From Phycisphaerae bacterium (GTDB lineage: Bacteria; Planctomycetota; Phycisphaerae; UBA1845; Fen-1342), in assembly GCA_030612705.1 (NCBI GenBank), contig JAUWNI010000032.1:1-35415 (forward strand): DNA of 35,415 nt. Direction: 5' to 3'. Shown here piece after piece: positions 26,801-35,233 of this stretch (positions within the stretch are counted from its first letter, which is position 1; each line of letters starts with the position of its first letter). The position numbers and the translations under genes were made by a program. The notes beneath the pieces are model-generated. The model did not search any database and was not told the DNA's origin. It saw only the letters and a program-made list of their open reading frames with translations.

Positions 26801-27526
26801 TTCGACCGCGGCGATGACTTCGCCAAGCTGCTCCTGCTGGAACCCGCACTCGGCCGCCAACGCTTCAGCAATCATGCGCTCGGCATTAGCGCGGACTTGC
26901 TCCCCATCGCCGCTGTGCAATTCGAGTTGCCGCTCTATCCACTGGTCGGGATTGATCAGATGTTCGCGGTATCTGTTCAGCCCGAGCACCAACCCGCGCA
27001 GAAAATCGTCGCTCGGCCTTTGGTAACGTCGAATCCAATCGCGTGCGTCGGCGGCAAGCCCGTCATCGGCCGTGTAGATCCACTCGAAGAGCGCATCGGC
27101 CACCTCGCTGCGCAGCAACACCGCCTGTTCGGCACCGAGAACGGCAAACGCCGGATCAACGCCGGTTGCCGTCGCCGCGAAATGCTCGCGGACGAGGCGG
27201 GCACACCACGCATCAATCGTCCCGATCTCCGCGGTATCCACGAGCACTTCCTGCCGGCGGAGGTGATCACGCAGTTGTCGATCGCGAGTTTCGGCCGCCG
27301 CCTCACGCAGCATCTTTCCAACGCGGGCCCGTAGTTCCGCGGCCGCCGCCCGCGTAAACGTCACCACCAGAAGCTGATCAATGCGGCAGTGGTCTTGCGA
27401 ATCCGCGATCAGGGAAACGCACCGCCGGGCCAGCACTTCGGTCTTGCCCGAGCCGGCCGACGCCGCCACCAGCAGGTTCGACCCGCGGTGCTCGACCGCC
27501 GTTTGCTGACTCTCGGTCAGGTTCAT
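23879..27526 (-). CDS. addA: ATP-dependent helicase/nuclease AddA
   Basis: Helicase-nuclease subunit of AddAB, which processes DNA double-strand breaks for recombination (the RecBCD counterpart). From the ATG at 27526 the protein is 1215 residues. UvrD-type helicase motifs: AASAGSGKTEV (Walker A, Lys28), VVTFTRAAAAELRARV, DEYQDTS, GDIKQSIYGFRE, and IMTIHAAKGLEFPVVFLLGA. The C-terminal RecB-like nuclease has GVIDCLLETEDGLAIFDYKT, with Asp1143 and Lys1145, and then QLQLYA. The ATG overlaps the addB stop as ATGA, so translation is coupled; a start 117 bp upstream lies within addB and adds non-homologous Arg-rich residues. Confidence 0.95.
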   Translation of the reverse strand: MNLTESQQTAVEHRGSNLLVAASAGSGKTEVLARRCVSLIADSQDHCRIDQLLVVTFTRAAAAELRARVGKMLREAAAETRDRQLRDHLRRQEVLVDTAEIGTIDAWCARLVREHFAATATGVDPAFAVLGAEQAVLLRSEVADALFEWIYTADDGLAADARDWIRRYQRPSDDFLRGLVLGLNRYREHLINPDQWIERQLELHSGDGEQVRANAERMIAEALAAECGFQQEQLGEVIAAVESIAVREQLQDYRDTLATWQGCAEAVVQVASEIGEFRFPRKPKEISDRDAALREEVKKRWFEKRLKNHWDAEWVENVLTHAGSVADLVVTLLRLEQRYRDMLDEKKRAGGVYEFGDVLRMALDLLGMPAAGQRRDPTPIAHELQRRYEHILVDEYQDTSPVQVELLRLVTRSEPGRSNGFMVGDIKQSIYGFREAEPRLFADRIDALSGQREEGRLLLLTDNFRSHGELVDGLNRLFASLFDLKLGGTGYAGDERLCARRAEVENPTLDAEPRIELQLVYKKSRDNEESDESIGEEMPLERIEREARVAARRIHALLDAEARIPECDAGGEVRLRPLRLADIVILLRSAKGNAPLLAGVLREAGIPCVAAGRESILDNLEVRDVRGTLSLLVNRQQDLALASYLRGPMVGLSAARLLEVRRASPGSGFYTAVETYRSSGGDAALAARLDAAMEQLDHWAVAARTLELPILLRQILRDTGHVLFARALPGGEHRVAMLRALETLATEFAGRGRHGVAEFIEYLDALVEQDVQPATAASTGEDVVRIMTIHAAKGLEFPVVFLLGAGAEFSRRPRRGGLECDGQNGIGLEFLDYPARAKLVNAAFGVNRQAAARRELEEELRLLYVAATRARERLVIVGHTSEETWNNTRERYADSSEPPPLISRLSAASMLEWVLMGVAAGHLDSSVDDARPSVHVETYTGEIATPETRKDISDTAQVGAINVTGADRDWIEHGRVAVQAVPDTSLAQQPAVLSVSAVKQQAARMSGEDVPTSLDFPTPLGEPAFVRTMATEDGRIVGNAYHRFLQLADLRRLASAEDVRGQVDRLVTDGRLSADEAALLSADDITWFANSDVGRRLADSAESCRREVPFVYALPAGEGEERMVLRGVIDCLLETEDGLAIFDYKTDLPRDEADWQRRIDGYSVQLQLYALASAAAFGREVTETALIFLRRRRVVLVSVEPPALDTVLARVLCQP

Positions 27527-30500
27527 TTGACCCCTCCCGAATCGTTCGCCGCGCTCAGCACGGGCAGCGCGTTCTCCGCGACGCGCGGCCGATTGAAGAC
27601 CGGCTCGAAACGACACAGCGCCGCAAAATCGCACGTGCCGCACGCCAGCACCTTCTTTTCCACCAACGGGGCAATATCAATACACCCTTTGACGATCCCC
27701 TCCGCGGCATGCAGGATCGTTTGCTCCGCGAGCCGCAGCCGCTTGTGCAACTCGTCGGCGTCGATAACGTCCCGTGACGCACTCCGGTTGAATCCCCCGT
27801 CCTTCTTGAGCTTCATCGCCACGACCGGCGAACTGCTCTGGTCCAGATTTCTGTCGAGTAGTCGCGCGATGTCCTCAACAAACAGACCGCGCGGGCGGTA
27901 CAAGTGCATTCGTAACTCGGATTCCGACCACTCTTCGGCGGTTTTCGCCTCAGCCGCCCGGGGCTGCGGGAAGAGCGGTGCCAGCAAGACGCCGGCCAGC
28001 TGAGCGTCTTCACCCGTCGCCAGCGCCTGCTCGACCGCCAGCAGATACGTAAACAGTTGCAGTCGATCCTGCGTGAGATAGACGTCGTTGACCCGCTTCG
28101 GCGTGGATTTGTAATCGTAGACCAACAGGTATGTGCGGCCCTCGTGCTCACAGCGGTCGATGCGGTCGATAAAGCCGTGCAGACGGACGTACTGTCCGTC
28201 GGCGGTCTTAAGCTCCAGCGCGTCGAGCGAATCTTGATCGTCCCGCCTGAAACGTCGTTCGCAAGCCAGCGGCTCGAACACCCCGCGGCGCCAGCGCTCG
28301 GCGTGCGCCAAGACCAGCTCCGCAAGGAACGGCCGCAAGGCGTCGCCGAGGAACGCGGCCCGCGGTCGCCGCTTGGCCAGGTCGGCCGGTTGCTTCGCGG
28401 CGAACTCCCGGATCGCGTCGTCTAACAGTGCCAGCCATTGTTCATCCGGGAGCGTATTGACCGGCCGTGGATCGGCGATGGCCTGCTCGGTGACGGCCGC
28501 TAGTATCTCGTGCGCCTGACTGCCCAATTCGAGCGCCGCCGGCGCCGGGCCGCGCTGCGTGCTGAGCGACAATCCATATTGCGCGAAATGCCTGAACGGG
28601 CATTGCAGATATTTATCGAGCTCCGTGGGCGAACCGCTCCAGGCAACATCCGCCGCCCGCGAGTAACCCGGCACCGGCTCTGGCGAATTCGCATAGTCCA
28701 CACCACGGAGCAGGCGTTCGAGATTTACCGATAATGCCGGCGACGCGTGTAGCTCTTCTCGCAACCGCTCGTATCGTCGCCAAATCACTACCGACCGCGG
28801 CTCACTCGTACGAATCCGCAAATAATCGCGGGCAAACTCGCTCAAACACGCCGGCGGCTGATCTTCGGCCGCCCGCTCGATCTCCAGCTCCGGCAAGACT
28901 TGCCGCACCTCGCTGAGCAACGGCGACGGGCTGCGCGGCTCACCGTCGTCGCCGGCTTTCGCGTAGCTGATCGTCAACCCGTGCGATGGACGGGTCAGCG
29001 CGATGTACGCCAGCAACCGCTCGGCGAAGGCGTCGTCGCGGCGCGGGCGCGGGGCGGACAAGCCGGCTTGGATCAACCACTCGCGATCCGCGGTGCTCAG
29101 CAGCGTGTCGTCACCCGGCCGGGCCGGGAAGATGCCCTCGTTGAACGCGAACACCCAGGCATATCTGATCTCCGGATGCCGGCTGCGCTCGATCGAGCTG
29201 ACGAGCACCTGGTCGAGCGTCGGCGGGGCAAGCCCGACAGTCAGCTCGCCCAGCGCCGACCCGATCACCACCGTCAGGTCCGCCAATTCGAGCGGGCGCT
29301 CGCCGAGCACGTCGTGCAGGTCTTCGAGCACGTCGCGGAGCGCATCCCACGCCAGTCGATGCGTTTCGGCGGTTTCGTGATCCCGCGTTTGCCGGGACTG
29401 CTCGATCCACGACGTCAGACGCGCGGGAACCTGCAACGACGCCAGCGTCTCGTGCAACGTGCGTGCCCATGTCGCGCCGCTTGTAGGCGTATCCGCCCGA
29501 GCGAGTTGCACGAACGGTTCGAGCGCGTCGGCGATCCGCAAACGCGCCTCGTCGAGCACCTCGGCTTCGGTTTGCGACAACGCATTGCCCCGCTCGAACG
29601 TCCAGCGTTGTCGGCGCCAAATTGCAAAACCGCGGACTTCGTTGGCGACGATCTCGTTCTCGAGCGTCTCGGCCCGCTCGCGCGACAGCGGCAGCAAGCC
29701 GCAACGCAACAGCCGCGCCGCCGAGGTGGTCGAAAAATCGGCCGCAACCGTTTCCAACAGAGCTTGCACGAAACGCGCCAGCGCGTGAACCCCAAGCGAT
29801 CGCCGCCGATCGAGGAAGTACGGCAACTCGTATTCAGCGAAAACATCGGCCACCAACTCAACGAACGGTTCGAGGCCGCGCGCGATCACCGCGAAGTCGC
29901 GAAAGCGCAGCGCCCCGCGCGACAGGCGTACCTGCTCCCGAATGAAACGCGCCGCCGCCCGTAACTCGTCGCGATGCGTCTCGCATTCCAGCACGCGAAC
30001 TTGCTCTGTCGGCGGAACATCATGATCAGGCCGCTGTGAAACCTGTAGCACCGGACCTCCGAGTCCGGCGCCGCCCGCTTCCCGACGCATGATCGACACA
30101 GCCCCGATCGGCGTCGCCAATCCCGCTTCCAAACGTGCCAAGTCCGCGGCCTGTGCAAAACGCGGCACGATGCTCGGCTGTAAAACCATCGGCGGACACA
30201 ACTCCACGCCCTCGCCGGTCAGCCGTTGCACGAGCCGCTGATACGTGCTCTCCGTGCGGTGAAAGAGATTGAGCAAATCAGGCGGTCGGCGGACGTCCCG
30301 AACGGCCCGCGCCGCCGGGTCGAGCAGCAGCGTGATCTCAACATTGCGGACCTCACGGGCCAGCGTCACGAGCGTCTCCAGCTCCTGCCCGCTGAACCAC
30401 GCGAACCCATCCACCCAGACGGACGTCTCGCCGAGCCACTCCGCCCCGGCCAACCGCTCCCGCAACGCCGCCAAACGCAACACCGGGTCGATCCGTTCCG

Positions 30501-31011
30501 GCCCCAACCAGTCCAAATAATCCTGGTAAACACGGGCAATCGCGCCGACGCGCCGACGTGCCGCCGAATCCTCGATCCTGCTCTCCGCCTGACCAACCTG
30601 TTCCGGCGTAACGTTCTCGGCGAGCAGTTCTTCGATCAGCCGATCGAGTTGGGCGAAAAAACCAACCGTCCGTGCCGCCGGCCCGAAGGCGCGTAATACA
30701 TCCTCATCACCCTCGACAACGCAGCGCAGGGCGAGCGCCCGGGCGGTCGGGCGGAGCGTGTCCGGCTCGCGGCCCACCTCCTCGAACACACGCCGGGCCA
30801 GGCGCGAGAAGCTGAGCACCTCGGCCCGCCAATAGCCGTGACGCGGCGCGCGAACCGCCAGCGTCCGCTCCATCTGAAAGCCGGCCTGCTCGGGAACGAG
30901 CAGCAACAGTCGACGTGATTCGTTCGGTTTTTCAAGCTCGGCCAATAGCGCATCGAGACAGTGCCGGGTCTTCCCGGTCCCGGCGCGTCCCAGGATGAAG
31001 GTCACCGGCAT
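27523..31011 (-). CDS. addB: ATP-dependent nuclease subunit AddB
   Basis: Partner of AddA, with a helicase-like fold for Chi recognition and a second nuclease. The 1162-residue protein has Walker A GRAGTGKT (8-15) and the C-terminal nuclease with GFIDRIDR and LLVYDYKST. The iron-sulphur cysteines are complete: Cys804 (YLQCPFRHF) and Cys1124, Cys1127, Cys1133 (ACGTCDFAALCRF). The C-x2-C-x5-C spacing and position closely match Bacillus AddB. Together with an adjacent addA this fixes the subtype as AddAB, not AdnAB or RecBCD. No strong ribosome binding site is visible before the ATG. Confidence 0.95.
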   Translation of the reverse strand: MPVTFILGRAGTGKTRHCLDALLAELEKPNESRRLLLLVPEQAGFQMERTLAVRAPRHGYWRAEVLSFSRLARRVFEEVGREPDTLRPTARALALRCVVEGDEDVLRAFGPAARTVGFFAQLDRLIEELLAENVTPEQVGQAESRIEDSAARRRVGAIARVYQDYLDWLGPERIDPVLRLAALRERLAGAEWLGETSVWVDGFAWFSGQELETLVTLAREVRNVEITLLLDPAARAVRDVRRPPDLLNLFHRTESTYQRLVQRLTGEGVELCPPMVLQPSIVPRFAQAADLARLEAGLATPIGAVSIMRREAGGAGLGGPVLQVSQRPDHDVPPTEQVRVLECETHRDELRAAARFIREQVRLSRGALRFRDFAVIARGLEPFVELVADVFAEYELPYFLDRRRSLGVHALARFVQALLETVAADFSTTSAARLLRCGLLPLSRERAETLENEIVANEVRGFAIWRRQRWTFERGNALSQTEAEVLDEARLRIADALEPFVQLARADTPTSGATWARTLHETLASLQVPARLTSWIEQSRQTRDHETAETHRLAWDALRDVLEDLHDVLGERPLELADLTVVIGSALGELTVGLAPPTLDQVLVSSIERSRHPEIRYAWVFAFNEGIFPARPGDDTLLSTADREWLIQAGLSAPRPRRDDAFAERLLAYIALTRPSHGLTISYAKAGDDGEPRSPSPLLSEVRQVLPELEIERAAEDQPPACLSEFARDYLRIRTSEPRSVVIWRRYERLREELHASPALSVNLERLLRGVDYANSPEPVPGYSRAADVAWSGSPTELDKYLQCPFRHFAQYGLSLSTQRGPAPAALELGSQAHEILAAVTEQAIADPRPVNTLPDEQWLALLDDAIREFAAKQPADLAKRRPRAAFLGDALRPFLAELVLAHAERWRRGVFEPLACERRFRRDDQDSLDALELKTADGQYVRLHGFIDRIDRCEHEGRTYLLVYDYKSTPKRVNDVYLTQDRLQLFTYLLAVEQALATGEDAQLAGVLLAPLFPQPRAAEAKTAEEWSESELRMHLYRPRGLFVEDIARLLDRNLDQSSSPVVAMKLKKDGGFNRSASRDVIDADELHKRLRLAEQTILHAAEGIVKGCIDIAPLVEKKVLACGTCDFAALCRFEPVFNRPRVAENALPVLSAANDSGGVK

Positions 31012-31094
31012 GACGCATTACCCCGCGCGATCAGAACATGTAGCAACCCTCACCTCGCAGGTCGCCGATTGAGTTGAGGATTCCAGCCTGCCAC

Positions 31095-31113
31095 GGCCGG
31101 CGAGGCGCCGGCC
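31095..31113. repeat. Family D repeat, single unit
   Basis: A perfect hairpin GGCCGGCG-AGG-CGCCGGCC followed by GCTAC. On the opposite strand the unit and its flank read GTAGCGGCCGGCGCC, the same as the ends of the REPIN-like element at 4801-4886. It lies between addB and the lipoprotein gene. Confidence 0.75.
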
Positions 31114-31145
31114 GCTACGGCGATTATCCAACCACTCCGCCGCTT

Positions 31146-31445
31146 CTAATCGTCCTCGTACTTTTCCAGCCGATCCTCGCACTTGTCGCGCTCGCGCTTG
31201 TACTTGGCCTTGTCCTTCTCCAGGTCCGCAACCTCGTCCTCCAGCCATTGGATGTTCCTATAGGCCTTGCGCAGCTCGGCCCGGGCCTCCTCCATGGTGC
31301 GCGGATCGGGAACCCGGCTGCTGTCGACCGGCTCCGGTCGGCTACTGCCAACCCGGACATCGATGCTTTTCGGTGCCTGGACACATCCCGCGGCCACCCA
31401 CAGCAAGCCGCCGACCGCCAACAATACCCAACTTCGTGTGCTCAT
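31146..31445 (-). CDS. Small coiled-coil lipoprotein
   Basis: A 99-residue predicted lipoprotein. The signal peptide MSTRSWVLLAVGGLLWVAAG is followed by Cys21 in the lipobox AAGC. The mature part has a Pro/Ser-rich linker (about 25-50) and a charged coiled coil to the end (AELRKAYRNIQWLEDEVADL then Lys/Glu/Asp-rich). AGGAGG seven to eight bases before the ATG is a strong ribosome binding site, suggesting abundant expression. The design resembles short envelope lipoproteins that tether or space layers, but no family is recognised. It is upstream of addB on the same strand with a 134 bp gap containing a repeat. Confidence 0.8.
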   Translation of the reverse strand: MSTRSWVLLAVGGLLWVAAGCVQAPKSIDVRVGSSRPEPVDSSRVPDPRTMEEARAELRKAYRNIQWLEDEVADLEKDKAKYKRERDKCEDRLEKYEDD

Positions 31446-31522
31446 GGTCTGTACCTCCTGTTACACGGTAGACCCGCCGATATCATCGTGCGTTAGTCCG
31501 TTTCGGTCAAAGCATCGTCGTA

Positions 31523-31568
31523 CGTCCCGGAGGGACGCCGTGAAAGTAGCCCGGCACGTAGTGCTGGG
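31523..31568. repeat. Paired hairpins upstream of miaA
   Basis: CGTCCC-GGA-GGGACG (31523-31537) is a perfect hairpin. It is followed by CCCGGCAC-GTA-GTGCTGGG (31550-31568), which has one G-T pair. They lie in the divergent gap between the lipoprotein gene and miaA. They resemble other dispersed palindromic repeats, but there is only one copy in this window. Confidence 0.5.
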
Positions 31569-31606
31569 ACCTATGCTGCACTCGCAAAACGAATTACAAC
31601 GTGCAT

Positions 31607-32539
31607 ATGCAAAACCGCGTCATCACCATTCTGGGCTGCACGGCTTCGGGTAAAGGGACGCTGGCCCGCGCGCTGGCATCGGAGCTAGACGGCGAAATCG
31701 TCAGCGTCGACTCGATGAAGGTCTATCGCGGCATGGACATCGGCACCGCCAAGCCGACCGCCGAGCAGCGCGCCGCGGTTCCCCACCACCTACTCGACGT
31801 GGCCGACCCGTGGGAATCATTCAGCGCCGCGCGCTTCGTCGAACTCGCCGACCGGGCCGTCGCCGAAATCCACGGCCGCGACCGCCCCGTAATCGCCGTC
31901 GGCGGCACGGTGCTGTATTTCAAGTGCTTTTACGAGGGGATGTTCGCCGGGCCGTCGGCCGATCCGGCGATCCGGGCCGAAATCCGTGAACGTGCCGAGC
32001 GCGAGGGCCTCGACGCGCTCCACGCCGAACTGACCCGGATCGACCCCGAGGCCGCCGCCCGCATCCATCGCAACGATCTTCGCCGCATCGAACGTGCTCT
32101 TGAGGTCCACCGCCTGACCGGCAAACCGATCAGCGAATTGCAGAAACAGTGGGATCGTGAGTCGCTTCGGCGTCCGGACTGGAATTGGCTGCTGATCGGC
32201 TTACGCCGCGAGCGTGAAGTTGCCAACCGCCGCATCAACGAACGTGTCCGTCGAATGATCGTGGCCGGGCTGGTCGAGGAGGCTCGGCCAATCTGGTCGG
32301 ACCCGCGCGGCGTGAGCGACCAGGCCCGCCAAGCCGTCGGTTATGCCGAGTTGTTCGACCATTTCGAGGGCGGCTTGAGCCTGGAAGAGGCGATCGAGAA
32401 GATCAAGATCGACTCTCGTCATCTGGCCAAGGCGCAGCGCACCTGGCTCAAGCGCCTGAAAGATGTGCAGTGGATTGATGTAGAGGAAAACGAGGATGTC
32501 GCCTCGGTGCTATCGCGCGTAAAGCCATTGGCAGGCTAA
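31607..32539 (+). CDS. miaA: tRNA dimethylallyltransferase
   Basis: Adds a dimethylallyl group to A37 of tRNAs that read UNN codons. From the ATG at 31607 the protein is 310 residues (a GTG at 31601 adds two); neither has a visible ribosome binding site. Motifs: the P-loop GCTASGKGTLA (10-20), VDSMKVYRGMDIGTAKP (34-50) with Asp35, GGTVLYFKCFYEG (99-111) with Thr101, ALEVHRLTGKPISELQ, and QAVGYAEL. The residue after the P-loop Lys is Gly instead of the usual Ser or Thr, with Thr next to it. The gene is divergent from the lipoprotein gene, and a family A repeat follows 30 bp after its stop. Confidence 0.94.
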   Translation: MQNRVITILGCTASGKGTLARALASELDGEIVSVDSMKVYRGMDIGTAKPTAEQRAAVPHHLLDVADPWESFSAARFVELADRAVAEIHGRDRPVIAVGGTVLYFKCFYEGMFAGPSADPAIRAEIRERAEREGLDALHAELTRIDPEAAARIHRNDLRRIERALEVHRLTGKPISELQKQWDRESLRRPDWNWLLIGLRREREVANRRINERVRRMIVAGLVEEARPIWSDPRGVSDQARQAVGYAELFDHFEGGLSLEEAIEKIKIDSRHLAKAQRTWLKRLKDVQWIDVEENEDVASVLSRVKPLAG

Positions 32540-33016
32540 CATTACAACGAATTCAAACCACCGGGAAACGAAGAGCCGCGGGCTTTAGCCCGCGCGGCGC
32601 CGCAAGGATTGAAGTCCGCGGTTCTTTGGATTGCGTTGAACGCCCTGAAATCCCTTCTCAAATTACCTGTCGTACCGATCCTCACCCACGTTGGCGCTTA
32701 CGATTATAGGACGGTGTGTGCGCATACTTTTTCCAAAAGAATAAACGTGGAAAAACTTGAAATTCGCAATCCAATCTCCATATCGTCGGGTGCGGGAAGG
32801 GCTGAAGGCGCGGCATGCGGTTAGCCGTCGCCTAATGGGGTTCCATTTTGCGTATACAGCGCATCCCCCGTAACCGGTTTCGCGATCTGCTAATCCACAT
32901 CCAGTCCTACTTGCTGGTGTGGCAGGAGTGGGTAAGAACGCAAACCAATCGTAAGCCTTTGATGCAAACGTGACGTGGGTGCTTAGTTCATTTGGTATAT
33001 CTCCAGGAGGAAAAAG
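32540..33016. other. 477 bp gene-free region upstream of the PEP-CTERM gene
   Basis: It holds family A copy A4 near its start. The remainder (32638-33000) has no supported gene. It is less GC-rich than its neighbours and should carry the promoter of the PEP-CTERM gene. TTGAAA at 32757-32762 with ATATCG 17 bases later is a weak candidate. AGGAGG at 33005-33010 is the ribosome binding site of the next gene. Confidence 0.45.
32570..32637 (+). repeat. Family A palindromic repeat, copy A4 (divergent)
   Basis: Begins GAAGAGCCGCGGGCTTTAGC, shares the GCGGCGCCGC end, and then carries GAAGTCCGCGGTTCTT. The core hairpin CGCGGGCT-TT-AGCCCGCG differs from the other copies by compensating changes. It lies 30 bp after the miaA stop. 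Confidence 0.7.
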
Positions 33017-33583
33017 ATGCGAAAAGTGTTTGCCATTCTTGCCGTGTGCTCATTCGCGATGGTCGCGACCGCGCAGGACGGGATCGTCATCGACTACGAC
33101 ATCACCGGTGCGGAAAGTTGGGATGCCTACGGCGATGCCAGCAACGAGGTCCGCGCAATCGATGTTGCCACCCTCATCGGGCTGCCCGCGGGTACGGCCG
33201 TCACGATGAACGGCATCGGCTGGGATGTGACCATCGAAACCGTCGGCAATAGTTGGCTCAGCGAAGCCACGATGTACTTCGACGACAACATCAACCCCGA
33301 CGGCACCGGGCTGTTCCTCACGCCGGGCTCCGGTGACAACTTTGCCGGCACGGGAACCTACTCCAGCGGCGGTTTGATCGACCTGGAAGACGCCGGCATT
33401 AGTAACATCGATTTGCCCGACGGCCTGCTGCGGCTCGAGTTCTACGAGGGCTACGATGACGTCAACGATGCGATCGACGCCAATTACCTCGCGACCTCGA
33501 CGCTTCAGTTGGACATCGTTCCGGAGCCAGCCGGCTTGGCACTGCTGGGTCTCGGTGCGTTGACCCTGATCCGCCGCCGCTAG
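33017..33583 (+). CDS. PEP-CTERM sorting-signal protein, function unknown
   Basis: A 188-residue secreted protein. It has a Sec signal peptide (MRKVFAILAVCSFAMVATAQ, cleavage probably near residue 19-20) and an acidic, beta-rich, Gly- and Asp-rich middle. The C-terminal sorting signal is VPEP (168-171), a hydrophobic helix, then RRR at the very end. PEP-CTERM proteins are processed by exosortase and usually end up at the cell surface or in exopolysaccharide; no exosortase gene is in the window. AGGAGG six bases before the ATG is a strong ribosome binding site. The middle has no recognised domain. A strong hairpin follows 48 bp after the stop. Confidence 0.87.
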   Translation: MRKVFAILAVCSFAMVATAQDGIVIDYDITGAESWDAYGDASNEVRAIDVATLIGLPAGTAVTMNGIGWDVTIETVGNSWLSEATMYFDDNINPDGTGLFLTPGSGDNFAGTGTYSSGGLIDLEDAGISNIDLPDGLLRLEFYEGYDDVNDAIDANYLATSTLQLDIVPEPAGLALLGLGALTLIRRR

Positions 33584-33630
33584 TCGCGCGAGCATACGCG
33601 GCACCTCTGCCGCATTATTCCAGCAACGCA

Positions 33631-33660
33631 ACGGGAGGCTTCAAGATCGAAGCCTCCCGT
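33631..33660. terminator. Bidirectional intrinsic terminator
   Basis: ACGGGAGGCTTC and GAAGCCTCCCGT form a perfect 12 bp stem around a 6-base loop, followed by TTCATT. It lies between the convergent PEP-CTERM and aminotransferase genes and probably ends both transcripts; the T-run is short. Confidence 0.75.
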
Positions 33661-33672
33661 TTCATTGTGTGG

Positions 33673-33691
33673 CACGGCCGCCTCGGCCGTG
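33673..33691. repeat. Short GC-rich hairpin
   Basis: CACGGCCG-CCT-CGGCCGTG is a perfect 8 bp stem next to GTGTGG. It resembles the core of the family D units and may be a degenerate copy, or part of the terminator region after the aminotransferase gene. Confidence 0.5.
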
Positions 33692-33721
33692 AAAGCTCGC
33701 ATGAACTATCCCAAGCACTTA

Positions 33722-35026
33722 TTACACCGGCGCGCCGACCTCGCAAGCCGCTGAAACAGTCGCAGCCGTCCGCTCCACGAGGCGGGCATTTGCCGCCGCG
33801 GTGTCTTCCGAGAACCGCGGCCTCAGCGCACTCAACGCACGCCGCACAGCTTGCATGCCTTCGACAATCTGTTCCTCCGGCGCCGTGAAGCTCAGCCGTA
33901 GATAGCCGTTCTGCATGAAGCCGATCCCCGAAGCGGTCACCACCCCGGCCGAGGTCAGCAGATAATTCGCCACCTCGTCGGAGCCGCGCAGCAGGATCCC
34001 GTCGGGCGTCCACATGCCAAAGCAACGGCGTACGTCCCAGAACGAATAAAACGTCGCCGGCGAGGGCCATATGTCAACGAGCGGCATGTCGGCCGCCTCG
34101 TGTAACAGGAGATCACGCCTGGCCTGAAGCTCCTTGGCGAGCCGGCCCGTGTACGGACGGGTCAGGGCCGCGAGGGCAACATACTGGGTGGGCGTGGCCG
34201 GACCGGCGGTGTAGTGACTTTGCAGATTGATCATCGCTTTGGCAACGTCACGCGGCGCGACCGCCCAGCCGATCCGCAGGCCGCCGCCCCGGTTGAAGTT
34301 CTTGGACATTCCGTCGACTTGAATCAGCCAGGGCTTGGTCTGCTCATCGATTCGCGGCTCGGGATAGGTCAGACCATCGAACAGAATCCGCCAGTAGAGC
34401 CGATCGAGCACGAAGTAAACCCGCCGCTCGACGCACACATGCAACAAATCCTCGATCTCAGCGGCGCTGTAGAGCTGGGCGGTCGGGTTTACCGGGTTGT
34501 TCAGCAGAAACAACTTCGCGTGGGGCCGGACATCCAGGTTGCGGTTCAGATCGTCCGGCGTCACCTTCAACCGGGCGCGCCGCGTACCCGGCGGTATCAC
34601 CATCACCGGAAACCCGTACGCCGCAACCGCCAGCGGCTGATAGCTGACCCACGGGGCGGCGTCGAGCAGAACGGCGTCGGACGGGTTGCAGACCGCCAGA
34701 AAGATATTGAACAGCGATTGTTTCGCCCCGGTGCTGACGACGACGTTGTCGATCTTGTAGTGCTCGCGCACGCCGAGCCAGTCGAGCACCGCGTCGCGCA
34801 GTTCCGGCAGTCCGGCGGGATCGGTATAGATGGTCTGCTGCTCTCGAAAGGCGATCTCGCCGGCCTCGCGCAGCTCCGGACCGAGCTCGCCTTTCGCCTC
34901 GCCGAGCCCGAAGTCGTAAACCGGCAGTCCGGCGGCCCGGCGTCGCTCGACGGTCTCCTTCATCGCCAAGGTCAGTGAGGGACGGAACTTGGCAAGCTTG
35001 GCGGAAATCCGCTCGTTATCCTCCAC
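33722..35026 (-). CDS. Pyridoxal-phosphate-dependent aminotransferase, class I/II (aspartate aminotransferase-like)
   Basis: Fold-type I aminotransferase transferring amino groups to 2-oxo acids. From the GTG at 35026 it has 434 residues; GGAGG seven bases upstream supports this start over one 90 bp further up. Visible PLP-site residues: the Schiff-base Lys242 in DGMSKNFNRGGGLRIGWA, Asn180 in NNPVNPTA, Asp208 and Tyr211 in VLDRLYWRI, and a conserved GAKQSLFN loop (100-107). The usual Gly after NPT is Ala. The substrate cannot be read from sequence; aspartate, or a related step in amino acid metabolism, is the default guess. It stands alone, convergent with the PEP-CTERM gene. Confidence 0.88.
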   Translation of the reverse strand: MEDNERISAKLAKFRPSLTLAMKETVERRRAAGLPVYDFGLGEAKGELGPELREAGEIAFREQQTIYTDPAGLPELRDAVLDWLGVREHYKIDNVVVSTGAKQSLFNIFLAVCNPSDAVLLDAAPWVSYQPLAVAAYGFPVMVIPPGTRRARLKVTPDDLNRNLDVRPHAKLFLLNNPVNPTAQLYSAAEIEDLLHVCVERRVYFVLDRLYWRILFDGLTYPEPRIDEQTKPWLIQVDGMSKNFNRGGGLRIGWAVAPRDVAKAMINLQSHYTAGPATPTQYVALAALTRPYTGRLAKELQARRDLLLHEAADMPLVDIWPSPATFYSFWDVRRCFGMWTPDGILLRGSDEVANYLLTSAGVVTASGIGFMQNGYLRLSFTAPEEQIVEGMQAVRRALSALRPRFSEDTAAANARLVERTAATVSAACEVGAPV

Positions 35027-35233
35027 CGCGGCGCCTCCATTTCGCACGGATACAAGATCGGCCTGACAGATATCGCCCCCATTTCGTTCGAGCCGATACT
35101 CTCGAACGTCACGCATTCAAACCCTATCGACGGAAGCGACCGCCACGAACAATTTTTTCCTAAACGCGCGGACAAGTGCTTTGTCTATGTTGATTTGATG
35201 GGCAGTGTTTCTTTCGAGGCCGTGATAATACTT

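Noticed and set aside
27527..27643. Longer start for addA
   Set aside because: The added Arg-rich residues lie inside addB, and the ATGA overlap at 27526 is the usual coupled start.
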